A DNA stretch of 64,000 bases, taken from positions 248,001 through 312,000 of the forward strand of contig CAWIZO010000010.1 in the NCBI GenBank assembly GCA_963840665.1, written 5' to 3'. The first letter of the stretch is position 1. Every line of letters begins with the position of its first letter. The notes beneath the pieces are model-generated. The model did no database searches and was not told the origin of the DNA. It saw nothing but the letters and a program-made list of their open reading frames with translations. The stretch comes from DATFTE01 sp963840665 (lineage in GTDB: Bacteria > Acidobacteriota > Terriglobia > Terriglobales > Acidobacteriaceae). The position numbers were made by a program, and so were the translations under genes. Shown here one piece after another: positions 22,879 through 32,519 of the stretch.

Positions 22879-25509
22879 ATGCCACCGGATGTTTCCAATC
22901 TGAGTCAAGAACGGATTGCCTACCTCGAGGAATTAGTCCAACAAGCCAGAACCGCCGCCGCGGTTTTTACGCAATACACCCAGGAAGACGTCGATCGCAT
23001 CGTCAAACCAATGGTTCTGGCTGGACTGGGTCAAGCTCAATATCTGGCGCGTCTCGCTATTGAGGAAACCAAACTCGGGGTCATGGAAGACAAGGCCATC
23101 AAGAACATGGTGGCCACAGAGTTTGTCTACAACTACGTTAAGGATAAACGCACCGTCGGGGTCATCCGCGAGTTCCCGGAACGTTGTTTGGTAGAGGTGG
23201 CCGAACCGATTGGGGTCATTTTCTCGCTCACGCCGATCACGAACCCTACTTCGACAGTTCTCTTCAAATGCATCATGGCGATAAAAACGCGCAATGCGGT
23301 GATTTTCAGTCCGCATCCGAACGCCTGGCATTGCTGCCATGAAGCGGTGCGCATCATGTACGAGACAGCCGTGAAGCATGGCGCACCCGAAGGCGTCTTT
23401 ACTTGCCTCGAATCGCATACACTGGACGACAACGCCTACCTGATGCGGCACAAAGACATCGGCTTGATTGATGCTACCGGTGGACCCAGCGCGGTGAAAG
23501 CTGCTTACAGTTCCGGCAAACCGGCCCTGGGAGTTGGGCCGGGAAATTCGCCAGTCTATCTGGAAAAAACCGCCGATCTGAATATGGCGGTGGTCGACAT
23601 CATCACCTCCAAGACGTTCGACAATGGAACGATCTGCGCTTCAGAACAAACGGTGGTGATCGATGACGAAATCTACGATGTCGTCTTGAAGAAGTTTGCC
23701 GAGTTGGGTGCCCACATCTGCAACCAGAAAGAGGCGGAGCTACTAGGCCGCGCGGTGATCGATAGTGTGACCGGATATATGCAGCCGGCGGCCGTTGGCC
23801 AGCGAGCAACTGATATTGCGCGCATGGTGGGCCTGTCGGTGAAGCCGGACACCAAGCTTCTGATTGCTCCCATTCAAGGCGTGGGCCGGAAGCATCCTCT
23901 GTCGTTCGAAAAACTTTTCCCCGTGCTCGCGGTCTACCGGGCCAAATCTGTCGACGAGGCGCTAAAAGTATGCGTGGATGTGAATCACGCGGGCGGACTG
24001 GGACACACGGCGGTGATCTTCTCGCGCGATGATGCCATCATTAGGAAGTTCGGAGAAGTGATCAATGCCGGGCGCATCATCGTGAATTCTCCGGGATCGG
24101 TTGGAGCCTTCGGCGGCATTTACAACGATATGGTCCCCACTTTTTCCTTTGGTTGTGGCACCGGCGGGGGGAACAGCACCACCGACAACGTCAATGTCTA
24201 TCACTACCTGAATATCAAACGCGTGGCGCGAAGGACGCAAGCGCATATGTGGTTTCGAGTTCCCAATCAAATCTACTTCAATATGAATGCCGTGGAGAAT
24301 CTGCGGCGTCTGGCATCACGCTCCACCATTATTGTTACCAACCAAGCCTTGGAGCAATTTGGACTTGTCGATGTCGTGCGGCGCAATATTCCCGCCCAGA
24401 CATTAGTTCATGTCTCCGTCATTCCTGATGCGGAGCCAGACGTCAAAGTCGTAATGCAAGGCGTGGAGACATTCAACTTATACAAGGTGGATCAGATCAT
24501 TGCGCTCGGCGGCGGGTCGGTGATCGATGCCGCAAAGATCATGAAGCTCAAGTACGAATCGCCACAGGCCGACCTGGAGGAACTGGCGGCGCCGTTCATG
24601 GATATCCGCAAGCGGGTGGTCGAGTACCCGACGGAGAAAACCAATCGGGCGCGGTTGATTGCGATTCCTACAACCAGCGGTACGGGAAGCGAGGTCACTC
24701 CTTTCGCGGTTCTGTCGGACAAGGAACACGGCCGCAAGGTCACCCTGGCCGACTACTCGCTTACCCCTGATGTGGCGATCGTAGACCCGCAGTTCGTGAT
24801 GTCGATGCCGAGAGGCCTGACGGCAGACACTGGCATTGACTGCTTGACCCACGCGCTCGAGGCAGGAGTTTCGATCTTGGCGTCGCCGTACACCGATTCG
24901 AATGCGATGCAAGCGATTCGGTTGGTGTTCAAGTACCTGCCAATCGCCTACGAACATCCTAACGACGAAGAGGCGCGCAGCATGATGCACAACGCGGCCT
25001 GCATTGCGGCGATTGCATTCTCCAACGCGGCGGTGGGAGTGAATCACGCGCTGGCACATGCTTTTGGAGCGCGCTTCGGAGTTGCGCATGGTCGAGCCAA
25101 CGCGCTGATGTTGCCGCACGTGATCGCCTACAATGCGGCCGTACCCACCAAGTTTGCGCCATCGCCGAATCAGAAGGGTTATGTGGCCCACAAGAAATAC
25201 GCAACCATGGCGGATTTGCTCGGTCTCGGCGGCAATACGATTGATGAGAAGGTAAAGAACTTGGTGGCGGCGACAGAACAATTGCTGGATCAGTTGGCGA
25301 TTCCCCGATCGATCGCCGAGTTAGGGATTTCAAGGGAAGAGTTCGAGCGAGCAATGCCTGATCTGGCCAAGAACGCGTTTGACGATCCCTCCTGGCGATC
25401 GAATCCTCGCATGCCCCTGGTGAACGAACTAATCGATCTCTTTTGGCAGGCATATGACGGGCGAGGCGCAGCGAAATCGCATGGGGCCGTACAACACCAG
25501 ACCGCATGA
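22879..25509 (+). CDS. adhE: bifunctional acyl/acetaldehyde-CoA and alcohol dehydrogenase
   Basis: The 876-residue protein is full length for AdhE. Residues 1-450 are a CoA-acylating aldehyde dehydrogenase with catalytic Cys253 (DNGTICASEQ) and GVGPGNSPVYLEKTAD. Residues 460-870 are an iron-type alcohol dehydrogenase with TSGTGSEVTPFAVLSD, the metal His region HALAHAFGARFGVAHGRAN and HALEAG. It reduces acyl-CoA via aldehyde to alcohol with NADH. Classical AdhE makes ethanol; sitting directly before WS/DGAT it could supply longer alcohols, which is inference. A STAS gene starts within its stop (ATGA). Confidence 0.9.
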   Translation: MPPDVSNLSQERIAYLEELVQQARTAAAVFTQYTQEDVDRIVKPMVLAGLGQAQYLARLAIEETKLGVMEDKAIKNMVATEFVYNYVKDKRTVGVIREFPERCLVEVAEPIGVIFSLTPITNPTSTVLFKCIMAIKTRNAVIFSPHPNAWHCCHEAVRIMYETAVKHGAPEGVFTCLESHTLDDNAYLMRHKDIGLIDATGGPSAVKAAYSSGKPALGVGPGNSPVYLEKTADLNMAVVDIITSKTFDNGTICASEQTVVIDDEIYDVVLKKFAELGAHICNQKEAELLGRAVIDSVTGYMQPAAVGQRATDIARMVGLSVKPDTKLLIAPIQGVGRKHPLSFEKLFPVLAVYRAKSVDEALKVCVDVNHAGGLGHTAVIFSRDDAIIRKFGEVINAGRIIVNSPGSVGAFGGIYNDMVPTFSFGCGTGGGNSTTDNVNVYHYLNIKRVARRTQAHMWFRVPNQIYFNMNAVENLRRLASRSTIIVTNQALEQFGLVDVVRRNIPAQTLVHVSVIPDAEPDVKVVMQGVETFNLYKVDQIIALGGGSVIDAAKIMKLKYESPQADLEELAAPFMDIRKRVVEYPTEKTNRARLIAIPTTSGTGSEVTPFAVLSDKEHGRKVTLADYSLTPDVAIVDPQFVMSMPRGLTADTGIDCLTHALEAGVSILASPYTDSNAMQAIRLVFKYLPIAYEHPNDEEARSMMHNAACIAAIAFSNAAVGVNHALAHAFGARFGVAHGRANALMLPHVIAYNAAVPTKFAPSPNQKGYVAHKKYATMADLLGLGGNTIDEKVKNLVAATEQLLDQLAIPRSIAELGISREEFERAMPDLAKNAFDDPSWRSNPRMPLVNELIDLFWQAYDGRGAAKSHGAVQHQTA

Positions 25510-25799
25510 GGGACAGTATGGCGAACGTAATCATCGCAGAATGGCTCAAAGTCGACGAATCACGGTTCATGCAGAGTTTGCAGGAAGCGGATGAGAAATT
25601 ACATCAGGCCGAGGGGGAAGTGATCTTAGACTTTACTTCCGTAATCCGGGTCGATTCGAAAGGACTGCGAGAATTGGAACGGCTCGCAGATCGAGCCGAT
25701 GCGAAGTCGACCAAGTTTGTCTTGCGCGGAGTCAACGTAGATATTTACAAAGTGCTGAAGTTGATGAAGCTGGCGCCACGTTTCTTGTTTCGCTCTTGA
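25506..25799 (+). CDS. STAS-domain protein
   Basis: The 97-residue protein ends as a STAS/anti-sigma-antagonist fold: VILDFTSVIRVDSKGLRELE and KFVLRGVNVDIYKVLKLMKL. The Ser in VDSKGL occupies the place of the phosphorylated Ser of SpoIIAA-like proteins. It overlaps the adhE stop by ATGA and the following frame by four bases, so it is translationally coupled. It may be a partner switch for this operon. An alternative start is 25518. Confidence 0.75.
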   Translation: MRDSMANVIIAEWLKVDESRFMQSLQEADEKLHQAEGEVILDFTSVIRVDSKGLRELERLADRADAKSTKFVLRGVNVDIYKVLKLMKLAPRFLFRS

Positions 25800-25825
25800 G
25801 ACGCGACGCTGGAGGGAGACGCCCA

Positions 25826-27451
25826 ATGCAACAGGGCCGGGACGACAATCGGCTTTCCGGGGGGGATGCTCTCTTCCTCTATCTCGAACGGGAAGGCATG
25901 CCTCTCAATGTGGCTTCGGTTAACGTATTCGAGGGAGAAGTTTCCCTCAAAGCCTGCATTTCTTTCGTCGAGTCGAAGTTGCCTCTGATCCCGCGCTATC
26001 TACAGCGGGTTGTATCGCCGCCCTTCAACATTGGGCTGCCGGCCTGGGAGTTCGATCCCGAGTTTGACATCCGAAATCACATCCATGAGGTCGCGCTCAA
26101 ACGTGGCACGCAGGCTGAGTTCAAGGCGGTCGCAGGCAAAATTCTGAGCCGGACGATGGATCGCCAGCGGCCTCTTTGGGACTTTACGGTGGTGCGTGGT
26201 TTGAAAGGGGGCAATACCGGCATCATCACCCGAATGCATCACTGTTTAGCCGACGGCCTCGCGGGCGTGGGACTTCTGAATGTGTTGATGGATCCAAGTC
26301 CTGAAGTTCATCCCTTACCTAAGAGAAAGGTTCGTGTTCAGGCGCCTCCGCAAAAGGACTCGACTACATCGCTCCTAGACGAGTTGATCGCTTCATCCTC
26401 TTCGGTCGCACAACGAGTGCTGACCGCACAAACGGAACTGTTGAGTGTGCTGCAACACGTGCTCGGCACCAATGGCCGTGATGGCTCTCACACTGAACCG
26501 CAAGTGAATGGGGAGACCGACCTCTCGGTGGACGATCTCGCGCAATTCATGCCCGAACTGACCGGGACCACGCAACGATTGCCGTTCAACATCATTTGCC
26601 GCGGGCCACAAAATTTCAGGTGGGCGGAAATTCCCCTGGCCGATATCAAAGCGATCAAGCAGGCATGCGGTGCCACGGTAAACGACGTGGTGCTCACCAT
26701 AGTGGCTTCAGCGATTCAACGCTATGTTGAGCGGCAAAAGGTCCGCATCGAAGGTCGGCTGTTGCGAATTGGAGTTCCGGTCAACGTGCGCGGCAACGGA
26801 AGCGTGGGTGACCTGGGGAATCGCATTACCTTCCTGCCCCTTACGGTGCCGCTCGACATTCGTAGTCCTCGAAAACTCATGAGTGCGATTCAAGAGCGCG
26901 TCGCATTCTCGAAGCGGGCACATGTGGCAGAGCTTGTTGGCATGGCGGGCACGATGTTGGGTACGATTCCGACTGCCGCGCAGGTGGTGATGGGACCGAT
27001 TATCAGCCAGTTGCCGCTCGGACTTTGCAACCTCATTTGCACGAATGTCCCAGGGCCTGCGTTTCCGCTCTATCTGTTGGGTCACAAGCTGCTGCACTTC
27101 TACCCGTATGTGCCGATTGGGGGCGACATCGGAATCAATTGCGCCGTCCTCACCTACAACGGCACGGCATATTTCGGATTCACGGGCGATGTGCATGCTG
27201 CCCCAGATCTCTGGCGACTGGAGAAATTTCTAACTGAGAGCTTTGTCGACTTGCGCAAGTCGCTGCGTATCCCCTCTCCACGCCACAAAACCACACGCGC
27301 GGCAAAACAAAACGATCGTCGTGGAACTTCTGCGGCAAAGCCTGGAAGACGCCCCTTACAGCCGACCATCCTCATTCCATCGAAACCTGACTCGGAACCA
27401 AGCACCGTGAGGGAAGAGAAGAGCGAACCTCAAGCACGCGTAGTCGCTTAG
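25826..27451 (+). CDS. wax ester synthase / diacylglycerol acyltransferase (WS/DGAT)
   Basis: The 541-residue protein has the catalytic HHxxxDG (His138-His139 to Gly144, MHHCLADGLAG). Other family blocks are GGDALFLYLEREGMPLNVAS near the N-terminus, QRPLWDFTVVRGL, NDVVLTIVASAIQRY and the late PGPAFPLYLLG and NCAVLTYNG. It transfers acyl groups from acyl-CoA to fatty alcohols or diacylglycerol. The C-terminal 80 residues are basic and disordered. ATG 25826 has GGAGGG about 9 bp upstream and is preferred over TTG 25796. Confidence 0.9.
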   Translation: MQQGRDDNRLSGGDALFLYLEREGMPLNVASVNVFEGEVSLKACISFVESKLPLIPRYLQRVVSPPFNIGLPAWEFDPEFDIRNHIHEVALKRGTQAEFKAVAGKILSRTMDRQRPLWDFTVVRGLKGGNTGIITRMHHCLADGLAGVGLLNVLMDPSPEVHPLPKRKVRVQAPPQKDSTTSLLDELIASSSSVAQRVLTAQTELLSVLQHVLGTNGRDGSHTEPQVNGETDLSVDDLAQFMPELTGTTQRLPFNIICRGPQNFRWAEIPLADIKAIKQACGATVNDVVLTIVASAIQRYVERQKVRIEGRLLRIGVPVNVRGNGSVGDLGNRITFLPLTVPLDIRSPRKLMSAIQERVAFSKRAHVAELVGMAGTMLGTIPTAAQVVMGPIISQLPLGLCNLICTNVPGPAFPLYLLGHKLLHFYPYVPIGGDIGINCAVLTYNGTAYFGFTGDVHAAPDLWRLEKFLTESFVDLRKSLRIPSPRHKTTRAAKQNDRRGTSAAKPGRRPLQPTILIPSKPDSEPSTVREEKSEPQARVVA

Positions 27452-27479
27452 CACGCGGACAGCGTAGAACGCTGGCGAG

Positions 27480-29165
27480 ATGCCTCACAACAGCGAATTC
27501 GATTTTGACTTCGTGATCGTGGGCTCGGGTTTTGGGGGGAGTGTCGCTGCCTACCGTTTAGCAGAAAAAGGCTACAGGGTGGCAGTGATGGAGATGGGCA
27601 AGCGCTGGTCGCCCGAAACCTTGCCGCGTACGAGTTGGTCCCTTCATCGTTGGTTCTGGCGCCCGAGCTTAGGGCTCAACGGCTTCTTTAACATCCGCTA
27701 TTTCCGGCATGTCACCATCTTGCATGGATGTGCGGTTGGAGGCGGATCGATTACCTATGCGACCACGTTGCTGCGTCCTCCGGATAGAGTGTGGCGAGCG
27801 GGATCCTGGACCGGACTCGCGGCATGGCAACAAGAGATGCCGCGGCACTATGACGTCGCGTCTCGAATGCTGGGGGTTGTGGAAAACACGATTCTCGGTC
27901 CCGCCGATCACTTGCTGAAAGCTGCGGCGCAAGAAGTCGGAGTCGCAAATACGTTTTACCGCACCAGCGTGGCAATTTTTCAACCACCTATAGGAGCGAC
28001 CGGAGGTGTCACGGTTCCTGATCCGTTCTTTGGTGGCGAAGGGCCGGCGCGCACGACTTGCATTGGCTGTGGCGGATGCATGATGGGATGCCGCTACGGA
28101 GCGAAGAACACTCTCGATCTGAACTATCTTTATCTTGCGGAAACCCGAGGAGTGCGGATTCTCGCAGAAACCAAAGTGGTAGACGTCAATCCCCTGAACA
28201 AAATGGCCGATGGCCGCGCCGGTTACGAAGTGCGGACGGTCAAATCCACGGGTTGGTTCACGAAGGATCCGCGAAGTTTCACCTGCCGCGGCGTAGTGTT
28301 CTCCGCGTCTTCGTTGGGAACCATGGATTTGCTGTTCCATCTCAAAGAAAGTGGCCTGCTGCCAGCAATCAGCGATCAGCTCGGCAAGCATGTCCGCACC
28401 AATTCCGAATCATTGCTTGCCGTGCGCATACCGGGAAGCCGCGAAGACTTATCAAAAGGGGTCGCGATTGGTTCCGGTATCTATGTCGACGAACACACGC
28501 ACATCGAAGCAGTTCGTTACCCGAGCGGTTCCGACACGATGAGCATGCTCACCACTCTATTGACCGGAGGCACTCCGGGCCGCGTGCGCATTACCCGCTG
28601 GCTGAAAAATCTCACGTTCGGTTTGCTGCGACATCCATTTCGGACCTTACGCGTCCTGCAACCTTTTGGATGGGCGCGTGAGAATGTAGTTCTGCTTTGC
28701 ATGCAGGCGACGGAAGGCGATCTGGAGATGTGCTGGAGGCGTCCCTGGTTTTGGCCCTTCCGAAAATCTCTGGCCAGCCGAGGACAGAAAGTTCCAACCT
28801 ATATTCCCCAGGCAAATGAGTTCGCGGAAACGTTTGCTCGCCTCACTGGCGGCACCGCAATGAGCATGATTCCGGAAATCCTCTTCGACGTTCCGGGCAC
28901 TGCTCATTGCCTTGGCGGTTGCGTGATCGCAGGGTCTCCCGAACAGGGTGTGGTGGACGATCACCATCGCGTCTTCGGTTACAAGAACATGTACGTTTGC
29001 GACGGGTCTGTGGTTGCCGCGAATCTAGGAGTGAATCCCAGCCTGACGATCACCGCTCTTGCCGAGCGTGCCATGGAGTTCGTCCGGCCAGCGTCAGAGA
29101 CGGAATGGAACGATTGCGCAGAAAGCGGCCAATGGGATTCACCTGGCGTCGAGGGCAACACCTGA
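27480..29165 (+). CDS. GMC/cholesterol-oxidase-like FAD oxidoreductase with ferredoxin-type Cys motif
   Basis: The 561-residue protein begins with the FAD Rossmann motif FVIVGSGFGGSVAAYRLAEK and has the GMC-type GCAVGGGSITYATTLL. The C-terminal substrate/FAD region is NMYVCDGSVVAANLGVNPSL. In the middle it carries CIGCGGCMMGC, spacing C-x2-C-x2-C-x3-C (Cys194, 197, 200, 204), like a [4Fe-4S] ferredoxin site, followed by RYGAKNTLDLNYL. It probably oxidises a sterol-like or fatty alcohol. It lies 28 bp after WS/DGAT, so in the same transcript. Confidence 0.8.
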   Translation: MPHNSEFDFDFVIVGSGFGGSVAAYRLAEKGYRVAVMEMGKRWSPETLPRTSWSLHRWFWRPSLGLNGFFNIRYFRHVTILHGCAVGGGSITYATTLLRPPDRVWRAGSWTGLAAWQQEMPRHYDVASRMLGVVENTILGPADHLLKAAAQEVGVANTFYRTSVAIFQPPIGATGGVTVPDPFFGGEGPARTTCIGCGGCMMGCRYGAKNTLDLNYLYLAETRGVRILAETKVVDVNPLNKMADGRAGYEVRTVKSTGWFTKDPRSFTCRGVVFSASSLGTMDLLFHLKESGLLPAISDQLGKHVRTNSESLLAVRIPGSREDLSKGVAIGSGIYVDEHTHIEAVRYPSGSDTMSMLTTLLTGGTPGRVRITRWLKNLTFGLLRHPFRTLRVLQPFGWARENVVLLCMQATEGDLEMCWRRPWFWPFRKSLASRGQKVPTYIPQANEFAETFARLTGGTAMSMIPEILFDVPGTAHCLGGCVIAGSPEQGVVDDHHRVFGYKNMYVCDGSVVAANLGVNPSLTITALAERAMEFVRPASETEWNDCAESGQWDSPGVEGNT

Positions 29166-29637
29166 TTTCTTTCCCCGGCGACTCGGCCCATCGCAAATCA
29201 TGTCACCGTGTGACCCGCCTCACAGAGAATGAAGTCCCACCTCACAGACCTAGCTGTGGAAGCGGAGCAGAATGTTGTCGAACGCAGATCCGCTGTAGCG
29301 GACGCTGCTGGACTCCCAGGTACTTATTCTGGTTGCCAATTTGTTCAGGGACTTTAAAGCACTGCCATTGGGTTGGGGGCAGCCCGCATATGGACAGTCA
29401 AGCAACAGTACTCGGCTCGTTTCCCGTTTCGCGCGATCGCCAGAGCTCTAATAGAGTCGCAACGAAACAGCAGCGGAACTTTATTCGCTGCCGCACGACC
29501 GGAAACTCACTCCTAGTCGCCGAGGACTTCCCTGACCGGTCATTCCTCCGAAAAACGTGAATGGTCGAATTCCGTGATGCCCTGACTTGTTGTTCGTGAG
29601 TTTCTCTCCACTTCGTCCAGTGGGAGATGACAACTTC
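29166..29637. other. 472-bp intergenic region before the etf operon
   Basis: I see no supported gene here. It holds a perfect TGTGA-N6-TCACA dyad (29209-29224), with GTCAC-CGT-GTGAC overlapping it (29202-29214). A possible 56-residue frame from ATG 29391 has no ribosome site and odd composition. Confidence 0.5.
29209..29224. promoter_or_regulatory. perfect TGTGA-N6-TCACA site (CRP-type)
   Basis: TGTGACCCGCCTCACA matches the canonical CRP core exactly. It lies 414 bp before the EtfD-like start and 43 bp after the GMC stop. It is the best of three GTGA-N6-TCAC dyads in the window. Confidence 0.5.
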
Positions 29638-31725
29638 ATGGTCGAGGGAATTCGCTTACCCGCAGAATCGACATACTGGTTGATCCAGGGGCGAATCTTG
29701 TTCCTGGTGATTCACCTGCTCGGACTCGCCTGTTTTTCATACATTGCGGCGAAACGCCTGCGGCCGTTGCTTCGGGGACAAGCAGACTTTCGCTTCGATC
29801 GTCCCGTGGAAAGACTGGGAAAAGTTTTCCAGTTCTGGCTGGGGCAGTGGAGACATCCACGCTACCCGGCGGCGGGCGTCATTCACATTTTGGTGTTCGC
29901 GGGGTTTCTTCTCCTCGCCACGCGCGCGTTCTCCCTGATTCTTGGCTTCTCAGACAACTTCTTCGGGGCCACCATAGTCGGTCACATTTACGAGATGGTT
30001 AGAGAGTATGCCACCACGATTGTTTTTGCCTGCATGGTGGTTCTGGCAGTTCGACGGCTCGTTTTCAAACCCGCGCGCTATGCAGTGCCTGCAAAATATG
30101 GGATAGGCCACACGGGCGACGCCGTCTTTCTTCTAGCGTTGATCGCGATCCTGATGTTGGCTGACAGTGTCTTCGAAGCCAGCAAGTTGGCGGCTCAAGC
30201 GCAGCAAGGCCAAGCGGTAGAATCTCTCGCCTTTCTCTCACTGCCGTGGATTCTCGAAAGACTGTTGGCTGCGGTTCCGTCGGGGACCCTCAGAAGCCTT
30301 TATCTGGGCGGTTATCTCGCGCATGACCTCACCTTTTTCTTCTTGTTGTGCTATCGCCCATTCGGAATTCAGTTCCACGTGGAAACTTCGCTGTTCAGCA
30401 TATTCTTCGCGAAGTTAGACCGCGGAACCCTGAAGCCGGTCCGCTGGGGAGTCTCCGACGAGCAACTCGATCAGGTGAAATCTTTCGGCGTAAAGACCTT
30501 CGACGACTTCACCTGGAAGCACATGCTGGACTTTTATTCCTGCGCCGATTGCGGACGCTGCTCCGATAATTGCCCGGCTAATGCTGTTGGACGCCCGCTG
30601 TCACCGCGCTTCCTCACCATTAAGGCGCGTGATTATTGCTTTGAGCATTATCCCGTGCTAGGCAAGGCGAACAACGGAGCCGCACTGGTTGGCGGAATCT
30701 ACTCCGAGGACGAAATCTGGTCCTGCACGACCTGCGGGGCGTGCGAACAGGAATGCCCTCTGCTGGTCGAATACATCGACAAGATCGTCGACCTGCGGCG
30801 CGGCCTGGTTGACGACGGCAATGTTCCGCAATCTCTGCAGAAGCCGCTCAAGGCGCTCGAGAGCCGGGGAAATCCCTACGGCAAGATGGAAAAAAAGAAA
30901 GCCGACTGGATCAAGAGCAAAGAATTCCAACAGGACTGCCAGGTCAAGGTCCTCGATGGAAGCGAGACTGCCCAGACTCTGTATTTCGTCGACAGCGTGA
31001 CTTCCTACGACGACCGCATGCAGGCTATCGCACGGGCCACCGCGAAAATCCTAGACCGCCTGGGGATCAATTTCGGAATTCTTGGCGCCGCGGAAAAAGA
31101 CAGCGGTCATGAGGTTCGTCGCTTCGGCGAAGAAACATTGTTCATGGCCCTGCGCGACCACAATGTCGAAGCCATCAAGGCTGCAGGCGTTCAGCACATC
31201 GTCACCGCCGATCCCCACGCTTACAACGCGCTCAAACACGATTACAAAGACATGCCGCCAGTTGAGCACATCAGCCAAGTCATCGCACGCGAAGTGAAGG
31301 CGGGCAACATCACCTTCCACCGGACCGACGAGAATAAGGTCTACACCTACCACGATCCTTGCTACCTGGGGCGTCACAACCAGGTCTATGACGACCCTCG
31401 CGATGTGCTCGACGCGATTCCTGGCATGAATCGTGTCGAGATGGCTCGCTCCCGTGATCGCTCGTTCTGCTGCGGTGGCGGCGGGCTCATGCTCTTTTAC
31501 GAACCGAAGGAAGATCAGCGCATCGGAGTGAAACGCGTGCAAATGGCCGCCGAGGCAGGCGCCAACGTCATCGTGACCGCCTGCCCGTTCTGCATGGTGA
31601 ATGTGGAAGACGCCATTAAGGTCGCGGGTTTGGAAGGAAAGATGACGGCCATCGATCTCACCGAACTGGTTGAGAAGCAAATGGTGCTCCCCAATGAATC
31701 TGAAACCGTAGTTCACGGAGGCTGA
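29638..31725 (+). CDS. EtfD-like membrane Fe-S oxidoreductase (ETF:menaquinone link)
   Basis: The 695-residue protein has five or six N-terminal membrane helices (residues about 10-250, nitrate-reductase-gamma-like). Two CxxCxxCxxxCP [4Fe-4S] motifs follow (Cys302-312, CADCGRCSDNCP; Cys363-373, CTTCGACEQECP). Two CCG domains complete it (YHDPCYLGRHN, SFCCGGGGLMLF, ACPFCMVNVEDA). This is the FadF/EtfD arrangement that takes electrons from ETF into the quinone pool. EtfB follows 2 bp downstream. ATG 29638 is chosen; TTG 29587 is open upstream. Confidence 0.88.
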   Translation: MVEGIRLPAESTYWLIQGRILFLVIHLLGLACFSYIAAKRLRPLLRGQADFRFDRPVERLGKVFQFWLGQWRHPRYPAAGVIHILVFAGFLLLATRAFSLILGFSDNFFGATIVGHIYEMVREYATTIVFACMVVLAVRRLVFKPARYAVPAKYGIGHTGDAVFLLALIAILMLADSVFEASKLAAQAQQGQAVESLAFLSLPWILERLLAAVPSGTLRSLYLGGYLAHDLTFFFLLCYRPFGIQFHVETSLFSIFFAKLDRGTLKPVRWGVSDEQLDQVKSFGVKTFDDFTWKHMLDFYSCADCGRCSDNCPANAVGRPLSPRFLTIKARDYCFEHYPVLGKANNGAALVGGIYSEDEIWSCTTCGACEQECPLLVEYIDKIVDLRRGLVDDGNVPQSLQKPLKALESRGNPYGKMEKKKADWIKSKEFQQDCQVKVLDGSETAQTLYFVDSVTSYDDRMQAIARATAKILDRLGINFGILGAAEKDSGHEVRRFGEETLFMALRDHNVEAIKAAGVQHIVTADPHAYNALKHDYKDMPPVEHISQVIAREVKAGNITFHRTDENKVYTYHDPCYLGRHNQVYDDPRDVLDAIPGMNRVEMARSRDRSFCCGGGGLMLFYEPKEDQRIGVKRVQMAAEAGANVIVTACPFCMVNVEDAIKVAGLEGKMTAIDLTELVEKQMVLPNESETVVHGG

Positions 31726-31727
31726 AG

Positions 31728-32519
31728 GTGGAAATTCTAGTTTGCGTCAAAAGAGTGCCCGACACTTCGGAAAACGAGATCGCACTGAATGCCGCGGGCA
31801 ACGACATCGAACGTGACGATCTCGTCTATTCCATCAATGAATGGGACAACTACGCGGTCGAAGAGGCCCTGCAGATCACCGCGAAGGTTGGCGGCGCTGT
31901 CACCGTTGTCACCGTCGGTGGGGAAGACGACGAGGAAGTCCTGCGCCGCGAAATGGCCATGGGCGCAACTCACGGCGTTTTGATTTCAGACGATGCCTTC
32001 ACCGGATCGGATGCCCGCGGCATCGCTACCATCCTGAAAGCTTTTGTCGAGAAAGGCACGTACGATCTGATCCTCACCGGAGTGCAAGCCGAAGACGGCG
32101 GCGCTCTGGTCGGGGGCACGCTCGCAGCGATGCTCGACTATCCCTTCGCCTCACTGGTGAATTCCATCGAACTGCTCGACGGCAAGACGCTGAAGATCAG
32201 CCGCGAAATCGCTGGAGGCAACAAGGAAGTTAACCAGATTGATCTGCCGTGTGTGCTCTCCATACAGACTGGCATCAACGAACCTCGTTACGTCGGTATG
32301 CGAGGGATTCGCCAGGTAGCTTCCATCCCGATTCCAACGTTGGGCGTTTCCGAACTGAATCTCGATCCGCAGATCGTTGGACTGGCTGCCACAAAAGTCC
32401 AGCGCGTGGATTACTTCACGCCCGCCATGGGCAAGGGCGCCGAAATGCTCCAAGGCAGCAGAGAAGAGGTCATCGACAAACTATTTGAGTTGGTAGCCGC
32501 CAAAGGAGGGTTGAAGTAA
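31728..32519 (+). CDS. etfB: electron transfer flavoprotein beta subunit
   Basis: The 263-residue protein reads MEILVCVKRVPDTSENEIAL and ends in the ETF-beta adenine-nucleotide loop region (LTGVQAEDGGALVGGTLAAM, then QIDLPCVLSIQTGINEPRY). GTG start 31728 with GGAGG 5-6 bp upstream. Together with EtfA it carries electrons from acyl-CoA dehydrogenases. The stop overlaps the etfA start (TAATG). Confidence 0.95.
   Translation: MEILVCVKRVPDTSENEIALNAAGNDIERDDLVYSINEWDNYAVEEALQITAKVGGAVTVVTVGGEDDEEVLRREMAMGATHGVLISDDAFTGSDARGIATILKAFVEKGTYDLILTGVQAEDGGALVGGTLAAMLDYPFASLVNSIELLDGKTLKISREIAGGNKEVNQIDLPCVLSIQTGINEPRYVGMRGIRQVASIPIPTLGVSELNLDPQIVGLAATKVQRVDYFTPAMGKGAEMLQGSREEVIDKLFELVAAKGGLK

Noticed and set aside
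28907..29560. 217-residue plus frame after the GMC gene
   Set aside because: First half is out-of-frame GMC sequence; the intergenic part has no ribosome site and biased composition.
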